Assembly (NCBI RefSeq): GCF_007750395.1
Contig: NZ_CP036281.1
Location: forward strand, 5,603,001 to 5,667,000
Reading direction: 5' to 3'
Length of the DNA stretch: 64,000 nucleotides
Origin: Polystyrenella longa
GTDB lineage: Bacteria; Planctomycetota; Planctomycetia; Planctomycetales; Planctomycetaceae
The notes beneath the pieces are model-generated. The model did not search any database. It saw nothing but the letters and a program-made list of their open reading frames with translations, and had not been told where the DNA came from. Positions 57,034 to 64,000 of the stretch are shown here, piece by piece. A program made the translations under genes and the position numbers. The stretch's first letter is position 1, and each line of letters begins with the position of its first letter.

Positions 57034-59442
57034 TTAAAGCGTTTTCGTGGTAGGCACTGGTACGTCTTTAAGATATCTCATGATGGAATGGAAAACGGAG
57101 TTGGGACTCACTTCAAACTTGCCTTCCAGAGAAGGAGGCATTGTGGAAGTTGAAGTGTCCTTCAGACTCGATTTCGTAATCACATGGTGAACCTTCTGAT
57201 CGCCCAGTACGACATCGGCGTGTCGTTTCAATACCAGTGCGGTAGCACCTTCCAACAGAGGTTGGCTAAATCGTTGTTCTGAAGTAGAGGACGCTAACGA
57301 CTCTGCCCCGCGGTGCCGCCATCCGGCTACGCATATGACGACATCACAGTCTCCCGACCACAGTAACTCACATGCGGACTCTACTAGTGAAGAAGTGGAG
57401 CAGGATGCATTGTCGATAACGCACATGGGGCCGTTTAAATCCAGGCTACGGACAATCCGAGAAGCGAGCGAACTGTGATGAAAGCTCCCTGTTGAATCGG
57501 CGACCTGCGGCCATCGATGCAGACATTTTTCCTGATATTCATTACAGATGGTTTCCCCATCAGCAGCAGAGATGCCGTGAGACTGCAGAATAGATGCTAG
57601 TTCGCGTGATATTTCAGGGAGACGTAGACCTATCTGAAGCTGATCCGTGAAATCTCCCCCCATTTCCGAAGCAACAAGGGTACCGACCCGCTCAAGATCG
57701 ATTCCCGATTCCATCAATCCAGAATCAGCGAGAGCCTGATCGACCGCTTCCAGTAAAAAATAGTGCAAAGGGTCTTCCTGCTCCAGTTGCTTAGGCGGAA
57801 TTTTGTGTCGTCGCCAATCATATTGGAAATGATCTAAATTTCCGGGAGCGACTTCATTCGGCCAGTTCGGTCCTTCATTTTGGTTTCTGTCTCGCAACAG
57901 TTGTTCCATATTTTCTGCGCTTGGTAATAGGCAGCCGCGACCGACAACGGCGATTTCTTTTTTACTTGGATTAGGCAATGATTCTTGCATAGAACCGACA
58001 TCGACGCCGACAGGAATCTGTGTCACCGGACTGCCGATGTATTCTTCGACGGCGACATGCATATTGTATCCACCGAAACCAAACGCATTGACACCTGCAA
58101 CTCTCGCATGGCCATTCCCGGGGGAAGGCCACGGCGTTCGCCGAGTGGGGATATACAAAGGCGATTCATCCCAATCAAGTCTGCTGTTAGGAGTCTGAAT
58201 GTTGATCTGCTCTGGAATTTCTGTTTTCTGAATGGACAGGACTGTCTTGATCAGACCTGCGATTCCCGCTGCTTCGAGTGTGTGTCCGATGTTCGCTTTC
58301 ACGCTCGTTACGGGTATTTTCTTTCCAGATGGAAAAGCCTCGCCGAATACTTCGGAGAGTGCTTTGAGTTCAGTGGCATCGCCAAGTGGAGTTGATGTCG
58401 CATGCGCTTCTACAAGTTGAACAGAGGCTAATTTCTCTGGTGATGCATAAGCCCGGCGAATGGCCAGTTTCTGGCCCGTTGTCTGAGGAGCCCAGATTCC
58501 CTTTCCTCGACCATCGGAAGCAGCTCCTACTCCGCTTATCACACCCCAGATACGATTGCCATCCGCAATGGCTTTGTTTAGTGGTTTCAAAATCACGGCA
58601 CCATACCCTTCAGTACAGATGACGCCGTCTGCTCCATCATCAAAAGGTCGGGAGCCCGTGGCACTATGAGCGCCTGCTTTAGAGAATTCGGTGGCCGTGT
58701 CCGGTTGCCAGATCGACGCACCACCTGCAATGGCCATACTGACGTCGCCACTTTGCAGTGACCGCACAGCAAGCCCAACTGAGTGAAGGGAAGCTGCGCA
58801 AGCGGAATTAATACCTTGGGACGGTCCACTCAGGTTGAACGCCCGGCTTGTCAGACCCGCAATTTCAGAAGTTCTTCCAGCTGAAGTCGCCAGACCGGTC
58901 CGTGCAAATCGATTGAAGAGTCGGTTTTTTAGTTCCTGGGCAATGTCCGCAGCGGGATAAGCGTTTGAGACATCCGCACGGAGAAGATCTTGCAGCTCCT
59001 GTCCGAGTTCGTCGGCGTAATTGATTAACGCATCATCGCCAAAGTTAGTGCTTGGACTATCGTGCCCGACGTAGACAGCGACCTTGGGGTCTGGCAATTG
59101 AAACGGATCGTATCCCGAATTCTGAATCGCTTCTGCCACGACGTCACAGAATTGCAGATGAGTAGGATCAGCCAACTCTCGTAATTCGTCCGGAAGAAGT
59201 GCTCCAGCATCGCTCCAATGTCGATGGTTTATGAATGCTCCCAATCTGGAAGATGTCTTGCCCGCGATTTTGGAATGAGAGTCATAATAAAGGGAGAGAT
59301 CGGCACGTTCAGCCGGAACTTCTTGAATTGCTGAACGACCGTTGATCAGCAAATCCCAGTAGCTTTCCAGGTTATCAGAATTAGGGAATCGACACGCCAT
59401 TCCGACGATGGCAATGGGCATTTGATAGGGCGAAGCTGTCAA
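57034..59442 (-). CDS. Double beta-ketoacyl synthase (PKS-type KS-KS) protein
   Basis: An 802-residue protein. The first KS domain (~8-450) is complete: GMACRFPNSDNLESYWDLL, active Cys in NSACAASLHSVG, His in EAHATSTPLGD and His in NIGHTLEAAG. The second (~480-750) starts EIAVVGRGCLLPSAEN and keeps the Cys (DNASCSTSSLVESA), but no clear His motifs are seen before the protein ends, so it may be a decoy or chain-length-factor-like unit. Modular or PUFA-type synthases carry KS followed by further domains; none are present here. It may work with other proteins or be a truncated synthase. The ATG at 59442 is followed by a standard KS start. A tandem palindrome lies ~300 bases upstream. Confidence 0.85.
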   Translation of the reverse strand: MTASPYQMPIAIVGMACRFPNSDNLESYWDLLINGRSAIQEVPAERADLSLYYDSHSKIAGKTSSRLGAFINHRHWSDAGALLPDELRELADPTHLQFCDVVAEAIQNSGYDPFQLPDPKVAVYVGHDSPSTNFGDDALINYADELGQELQDLLRADVSNAYPAADIAQELKNRLFNRFARTGLATSAGRTSEIAGLTSRAFNLSGPSQGINSACAASLHSVGLAVRSLQSGDVSMAIAGGASIWQPDTATEFSKAGAHSATGSRPFDDGADGVICTEGYGAVILKPLNKAIADGNRIWGVISGVGAASDGRGKGIWAPQTTGQKLAIRRAYASPEKLASVQLVEAHATSTPLGDATELKALSEVFGEAFPSGKKIPVTSVKANIGHTLEAAGIAGLIKTVLSIQKTEIPEQINIQTPNSRLDWDESPLYIPTRRTPWPSPGNGHARVAGVNAFGFGGYNMHVAVEEYIGSPVTQIPVGVDVGSMQESLPNPSKKEIAVVGRGCLLPSAENMEQLLRDRNQNEGPNWPNEVAPGNLDHFQYDWRRHKIPPKQLEQEDPLHYFLLEAVDQALADSGLMESGIDLERVGTLVASEMGGDFTDQLQIGLRLPEISRELASILQSHGISAADGETICNEYQEKCLHRWPQVADSTGSFHHSSLASRIVRSLDLNGPMCVIDNASCSTSSLVESACELLWSGDCDVVICVAGWRHRGAESLASSTSEQRFSQPLLEGATALVLKRHADVVLGDQKVHHVITKSSLKDTSTSTMPPSLEGKFEVSPNSVFHSIMRYLKDVPVPTTKTL

Positions 59443-59744
59443 TGGATGCTCTTCTTTCGAGTCGCTTCAAGCGAAGACGGTGAAATTGTCTTGAACGCCT
59501 GAGCATACCACTTAAGATAGGGGGCCACCGGAATGTTTTGAAAAGTTCAAATGACGAAACATTTCAGGAGGTAAAACAGTCTTTTAAATAGAAGAACTGT
59601 TTTGATTCCGATCTGGTCCCGGGTCTGGCGGTGAGATGTAATCGTTCTCAATCATTCCTTACACAACTTCGAACGCTGTGTCGAAGTTGCTTGGGAGAGA
59701 GATATCGCACAACTCTCACGAGTGGTATACCGGTAGTTGCGACA

Positions 59745-59784
59745 TGTTGTCTTTATGCAACAGGAATGTTGCTCAAATGCAACA
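59745..59784. promoter_or_regulatory. Tandem palindrome, candidate double operator
   Basis: TGTTGT-N6-GCAACA (59745-59762) and TGTTGC-N6-GCAACA (59767-59784) are 22 bases apart start to start, about two helical turns. This spacing is typical of cooperative binding by a dimeric repressor. It lies ~300 bases upstream of the ketosynthase gene; the regulator is unknown. Confidence 0.5.
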
Positions 59785-59840
59785 GAGCTTAGGATAGTAC
59801 AGAGTTCGAGCCGGCTGCCTGAAGGGGTGGAGAACCTCAT

Positions 59841-59881
59841 GGTCGTTCGGAACCGCGCCAAAAAAGCGTTTTCGAACGACC
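59841..59881. terminator. Hairpin upstream of the ketosynthase gene
   Basis: GGTCGTTCG pairs with CGAACGACC, with an A/T-rich inner part that can pair further (CGC/GCG). There is no clean T-run on either strand, so a terminator role is uncertain. Confidence 0.35.
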
Positions 59882-59916
59882 AAAAAGATTTCTCAATACC
59901 TGAGCCCGAGCAAAGC

Positions 59917-59947
59917 GCAGCTTGTTGATCCCGGAGTGGCAAGCTGC
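59917..59947 (-). terminator. Hairpin after giant protein B
   Basis: GCAGCTTG and CAAGCTGC form an 8-bp stem with a 15-base loop, starting 11 bases after the stop codon on the minus strand. There is no T-run, but position fits an mRNA end. Confidence 0.4.
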
Positions 59948-59958
59948 CTCTGCCATGT

Positions 59959-62372
59959 TTAGGTTAATAGCTCTTCCGGGCTATCTGCGAATACCTGGTC
60001 GCTCATTTCAGAAAGGGCCAGCAGGGCGACCGGTTCTTCAAAGTGCAATTGGCGAGTGAAGACTCCGGCGCTGTCGCCGATGCCATTACCACTCCAGATG
60101 ACCAGAAACCGATCCCCCGAAGTCGTACTACGCTGGATCACTGAGGGGTTCCACTGCCGTCCTGGTAACTCCTGATTGACGATGATCGAATCGCTGATCG
60201 CCGTGTCCGAGCCATCGAAACGGCGGAGTTTAATGTCGTAGTCGTTCCCCGAAATCTGGTCCGACCAAACGATGACAAAGCCGTCACCGGTATAGTCTGC
60301 CACAACCGAGGGCGTCACTTGCTGGCCACTTGTTTGGGAATTCACGAGCACTTCCGAGCCGGTCAGTGCGCCCGCTGGAGAAAGCCGACGGGTGAAGACG
60401 CCTGCCGCGTCGCCCGTTCCTTCACCACTCCAGGTTACAATGAAATCACCATTCGCCACCTGAGTGACACGGGCTGTTTCCTGAGTGCCGGTAGTAGTTG
60501 CATTCACCCGGACTTCGCCTGTGAGCGGAGTCCCTGTATTGCTAAACCGACGGAAGTAGACACCAGCACTGTCGCCAGTCCCGTTTCCATGCCAGACCAC
60601 GGCGAACCCACCGGCCGAGTCGGTCGTTAGCGAGGGGTTCGTCTGCGCCCCGGAGTCCGTGGCATTCACCTGAAATTCTGTTCCTTGTGGAACACCGGCA
60701 GCGTTGAAGAGTCGAGCGAACACGCCGTTTGCATCTGTAGGACCTTTACCGGTCCAAGTGACCACAAAGCTTCCATTCGCCAGATAGACGACATCAGCCA
60801 GAGACTGATTGGAAATGGTTTCACTGTTAACGACGATCTCGCCACCATCGAGTAATCCACTGGCAAGATATCGCTGCGCATGAATCTCCCAATTGACTCC
60901 AGCTCCTGGATCGGAATCAGATTGCCAGACGATCATAAACTTACCGTTGTCCTGCATCGTGACTGATGGGTTGATCTGATCCTGAGCAGTCGTCGTACTG
61001 ACGATAAAGGGGCCACCCACTTTGCTTCCATCGGCCCGGTATAATAAACCGAACACGCCTGCTCCGTCGCCGTCTCCTTCATCACTCCACCAGGTCGTGA
61101 TATACCGGCCATCGGCTGCGGCGGCACTTGCGTGCTGTCCACCCACTCCTGTGCGCTGTTGACCGGTGGTTGACGAGCTTACAAGAGTTTCGTCGGTGAC
61201 TGGAACGAGGCTGGTATCCACAGCCCGGGTGAAGACACCTGCGGTATCGCCATCGCCATAACCACTCCAGGCAACGACGAATTGATCACCGCCCGCTGTC
61301 GGACGCTGGATCACCGTCGGGTTCCATTGTCGATTGTCCAGAACCTGATTCACGGTTTGTGAACTACCAGTGGGTGTGTCGGAACCGTTAACGTGGCGGA
61401 GTTTAATGTCGTAGTCATTGCCTGAAAGCTGGTGCGACCAGACAACGAGGAATCCACCACCGGTATAGTCAGCTACGACGGACGGAGTGACCTGCTGGCC
61501 GCTGGTTTGTGTGTTTATTAATACTTCGGATCCAGTCAGGGCACCCGCTGAAGTGAGGCGTCGTGCGAAGACTCCCACAGTATCGCCCGGCCCTGCTCCA
61601 CTCCAGACGACAATAAAGTCACCATTGGCCGCCTGTGTTACGCGAGCAGAATCTTGCGTCCCAGCGGTGGTCGCATTCACGCGGACTTCACTCGTCAACG
61701 GTGAACCGAGATTATTGAATCTCCGGTAAAAGACACCCTCACTATCTCCCGTCCCATTGCCTTGCCAGACCACTGCGAATCCCCCTGCGGAATCCGCAGT
61801 AAGTGAGGGATTGAGTTGCGCCCCGGCGGTCGTTTGATTTACTAAGAATTCAGCGCCCTGCGGAACTCCCGCTGCGTTAAAGATGCGGGCGAACACACCA
61901 TTCGCATCTCCCGGCCCTTTACCGGTCCAGGTGACGGCAAAACTACCATTGGCCAGGTAGACGACATCGGCCATCGTCTGATGGGACAAGGTTTCGGAGT
62001 TGATGGTCATCTCGCCACCATCCAGTAAACCACTGGCAAGATACCGCTGTGCATGAATCTCCCAGTTGACACCCGGGCCCGCATCCGCATCCGTTTGCCA
62101 GACAATGGTGAACTGTCCGTTGTCCTGCATCGTGACGGACGGGTTGAACTGATCCTGAGAAGTCGTTGTGCTCACGATGAACGGGCCACCGACTTTACTT
62201 CCATCGGCCCGATAAAGTTGGGCAAAGACGCCTGTGCCGCTACCGTCTCCTTCATCACTCCACCAGGTTGTGACGTATCGACCGTCAGCAGCGGAGGCGA
62301 TCGAATGCTGTCCTCCCACGCCTGTGCGTTGTTGTCCTTTCGTGGAAAAGCTGATGAGCCTTTCCGGAGTGT
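59959..62372 (-). repeat. Long inverted repeat, arm 2 (giant protein B modules)
   Basis: Two tandem 1170-bp units (starting near 62365 and 61195 on the minus strand) match the two units at 51373-53784 in opposite orientation. The 6.2 kb between the arms hold the redox remnants, a membrane protein and the ketosynthase gene. Confidence 0.8.
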
Positions 62373-64000
62373 CGAATGTTACCGGCGATGAAACATTGTT
62401 TTTGTTTTCGAAGTAATGGACTTCTTCGTTCAAACCTTCAAAAACAAATGCGTCGAGATCACCGTCTCCATCAACATCGCCCAGACGAGCACGCCATCCT
62501 CCCGCCGTGTCAGGAGGAGTGGGAGTCAGGAAGGTCGCAACAAACCCGGTTGAGAAGTTTCCCGCTCCGTCGTTTTCCCAGGTTTGAATAGTCCCCACGA
62601 CACCAAAGGTTGAGAAGAAAGCGTCCAAGTCACCATCGCCGTCCAGGTCACCGACTTGAATGCCCTCAATGCCACCCTGGCCGTTTTCATTCGTCAGAGT
62701 CCGTTGTCCGCTATAGGTAAAGTTGCCTGCACCATCGTTGTTCCAGAGTTCGACATAATCGGGATCGCCCGAATTAACGACCCACATCAGGTCGAGGTCA
62801 CCGTCATTATCGAAGTCCCCTTTTTCAACATTCCAGTGCCGGTTACCTCCGAAATCTTCACTCCCTTTGGTAAAGCTTCCCGAACCATCGTTGAACCAGA
62901 TCTCACTCGACTGGCCCGCATTGAAGTTCGCAAAGACGATGTCGACGAATCCGTCTCCGTTAAAGTCCCCAGCCGTCGTGCCACGAGTGTCGTCATCAGA
63001 GGTTGTCATGGGCAACGAAGTGATTTGTGGGAAATGCCCCGTTCCATCATTAAACAGCAACAGGTTGTTGCCCGTTCCTCCAAAAGCGAGTCCGTCGTCG
63101 TCCGCTACGACCACATCCATGTCGCCATCACCGTCCAGGTCTTCCAATTCGATCTCATAAGATTCCAGACTGCTGATTCCGGTAATATCCAACCCCGGAG
63201 TATTAAAGTTTCCGGCCCCGTCATTCAGGTAGACTGCCTGTGTTGATTTGACGAGTACGAGAATGTCGAGATATCCATCATTGTTAAAATCAGCGATTCC
63301 CGTTCCCAGAGCGTGGTGGGCCGACGCGGGGGTGGATTCGATTGCCAATGCTTGGCCGGAGTCAACCAGGACTCCCGCGGTTTGATCGAAGAACCAGATC
63401 TGATGTCCGCCGTCGACGAAAGCGAAGACCGCATCGTCATCACCATCACCATCCAGATCGCCAAAGACTACTTCTTTTACAAAGTCACCGTCATTGACTC
63501 CCGGGGCAATGACCCCTTCGACGAATTCTCCCAGACTGGGTGTGGTGGTGATCGTGATCACATCAATGTCGTAATCGCTATTGTTAGACAGATCAGAGTC
63601 GGTTACCAAAGCGGGAGCGGTCACGGTCGCCCTGTTCAGCACAAATGGTGTCGCATCCGCTTTTACTTTACCGGTGACGGTATAGGTAATGGTTGCTCCA
63701 TTCGCGAGGTCGACCAGTTCATTGATATTTCCCGATCCATTCGCGTTCCCGCTGGCTCCCGCTGAAAAAGCGGCGGTCCAGGTAACGTTTTCCAGTTCAG
63801 CATTGAATGTATCTACGACATTCGCGCCCGTGACGTTTGACGGGCCATTGTTAGAAACGGTAATGCTATAGCTGGTGGTTTCTCCCTGCGCGACCGATTC
63901 AGGTGAGGATGACTTGGTGATCACCAAGTCCGCTTCCGCAGAACTGATAGTGACGTAGTAATCTTCTACCTCTCCGTCAGACGCTTCCCCATTAAAGGAG
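59959..64000 (-). CDS. Giant surface protein B, 3' part (5' end outside window)
   Basis: The frame is open to the window edge, so the N-terminus is not seen; an internal GTG at 63927 is unlikely to be the start. From the edge the protein reads DGEVEDYYV (GEVEDY segment), then a DUF11/CARDB-like domain (SYSITVSNNGPSNVTGANVV). A run of FG-GAP/VCBS repeats with calcium-binding-like DxDxDGDxD loops (LDGDGDDDAVF, DFNNDGYLDILVL, DVDGDGDLDAFVF) forms a likely beta-propeller. Two 390-residue modules (GQQRTGVGGQH) and the tail FEEPVALLALSEMSDQVFAD end it. It is surface-exposed or secreted; modules and tail are shared with giant protein A. Confidence 0.9.
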   Translation of the reverse strand, partial: SFNGEASDGEVEDYYVTISSAEADLVITKSSSPESVAQGETTSYSITVSNNGPSNVTGANVVDTFNAELENVTWTAAFSAGASGNANGSGNINELVDLANGATITYTVTGKVKADATPFVLNRATVTAPALVTDSDLSNNSDYDIDVITITTTPSLGEFVEGVIAPGVNDGDFVKEVVFGDLDGDGDDDAVFAFVDGGHQIWFFDQTAGVLVDSGQALAIESTPASAHHALGTGIADFNNDGYLDILVLVKSTQAVYLNDGAGNFNTPGLDITGISSLESYEIELEDLDGDGDMDVVVADDDGLAFGGTGNNLLLFNDGTGHFPQITSLPMTTSDDDTRGTTAGDFNGDGFVDIVFANFNAGQSSEIWFNDGSGSFTKGSEDFGGNRHWNVEKGDFDNDGDLDLMWVVNSGDPDYVELWNNDGAGNFTYSGQRTLTNENGQGGIEGIQVGDLDGDGDLDAFFSTFGVVGTIQTWENDGAGNFSTGFVATFLTPTPPDTAGGWRARLGDVDGDGDLDAFVFEGLNEEVHYFENKNNVSSPVTFDTPERLISFSTKGQQRTGVGGQHSIASAADGRYVTTWWSDEGDGSGTGVFAQLYRADGSKVGGPFIVSTTTSQDQFNPSVTMQDNGQFTIVWQTDADAGPGVNWEIHAQRYLASGLLDGGEMTINSETLSHQTMADVVYLANGSFAVTWTGKGPGDANGVFARIFNAAGVPQGAEFLVNQTTAGAQLNPSLTADSAGGFAVVWQGNGTGDSEGVFYRRFNNLGSPLTSEVRVNATTAGTQDSARVTQAANGDFIVVWSGAGPGDTVGVFARRLTSAGALTGSEVLINTQTSGQQVTPSVVADYTGGGFLVVWSHQLSGNDYDIKLRHVNGSDTPTGSSQTVNQVLDNRQWNPTVIQRPTAGGDQFVVAWSGYGDGDTAGVFTRAVDTSLVPVTDETLVSSSTTGQQRTGVGGQHASAAAADGRYITTWWSDEGDGDGAGVFGLLYRADGSKVGGPFIVSTTTAQDQINPSVTMQDNGKFMIVWQSDSDPGAGVNWEIHAQRYLASGLLDGGEIVVNSETISNQSLADVVYLANGSFVVTWTGKGPTDANGVFARLFNAAGVPQGTEFQVNATDSGAQTNPSLTTDSAGGFAVVWHGNGTGDSAGVYFRRFSNTGTPLTGEVRVNATTTGTQETARVTQVANGDFIVTWSGEGTGDAAGVFTRRLSPAGALTGSEVLVNSQTSGQQVTPSVVADYTGDGFVIVWSDQISGNDYDIKLRRFDGSDTAISDSIIVNQELPGRQWNPSVIQRSTTSGDRFLVIWSGNGIGDSAGVFTRQLHFEEPVALLALSEMSDQVFADSPEELLT

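Larger units (their letters stand above)
59443..59958. other. Regulatory region between ketosynthase gene and giant protein B
   Basis: These 516 bases contain no gene. Seen are a tandem pair of palindromes (59745-59784), a hairpin GGTCGTTCG...CGAACGACC (59841-59881) and a hairpin just after the stop of giant protein B (59917-59947). Confidence 0.6.

Noticed and set aside
59841..59881. Strong rho-independent terminator
   Set aside because: Stable hairpin but no T-run on either strand; kept only as a low-confidence hairpin.

Overview
The window reads as chromosome of a planctomycete. The evidence is family content: a DUF1592-type planctomycete cytochrome c protein next to a DUF1552 protein, an ECF sigma factor with a TIGR03067-like tail, a second ECF sigma factor beside a kinase/NTPase/FGE-fold fusion, giant surface proteins with an N-terminal LEPR-XLL-type motif, Kdo (LPS core) genes, and SHD1/YHYH proteins. 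No species can be named from the sequence alone.

Layout. 1-2.2 kb: end of an unknown gene and a secreted SHD1-YHYH-PEBP protein. 2.2-5.3 kb: four copies of one ~1.5-kb rve-type insertion sequence joined end into middle, only the last one complete. 5.3-14.3 kb: a polymorphic-toxin (RHS/Hint) locus. A 5'-truncated RHS protein and a possible partner lie on the minus strand. After another IS copy, two Hint-toxin tip modules, each followed by a putative immunity gene, lie on the plus strand. 14.5-19.1 kb: a decayed IS5-type element, IS remnants, a toxin-tip fragment and an ECF sigma factor with a membrane/TIGR03067 tail. 19.3-26.8 kb: an ECF sigma factor followed by a 1608-residue zinc-finger/Ser-Thr kinase/STAND-like NTPase/FGE-fold fusion and two small genes; this looks like one signalling unit. 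26.9-31.4 kb: glycosyltransferase, KdsB-like cytidylyltransferase and Kdo transferase genes with ATGA overlaps, and a convergent GPH-type sugar symporter. 31.4-34.3 kb: IS remnant, dead C-terminal copy of the giant surface-protein family, a tRNA 3'-end fragment, a complete IS and another remnant. 34.4-38.3 kb: cold-shock protein, and a nitric-oxide detoxification pair (RIC/ScdA-type di-iron protein, quinol-type NO reductase). 38.6-43.7 kb: unknown gene, DUF1552 and DUF1592-type genes. 43.7-47.6 kb: debris, DUF4265 gene, DoxX-like protein, secreted protein, IS3-type transposase remnant.

47.8-64 kb: two giant surface proteins face each other (plus strand 47.8-53.8 kb; minus strand 64-60 kb). 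Both end in a tandem pair of ~390-residue modules and the same ~25-residue terminal tail. The dead fragment at 31.9-32.2 kb carries the tail too. Between the giants lie a decayed molybdopterin-oxidoreductase/di-heme-peroxidase cluster cut by an IS5-type fragment, a small membrane protein and a double-ketosynthase gene with a tandem palindrome upstream.

Taken together this is a rearranged accessory region. Repeated IS insertion has truncated toxin, redox and surface-protein genes, while the signalling unit, the Kdo operon, the NO operon and the DUF1592/DUF1552 pair look intact.
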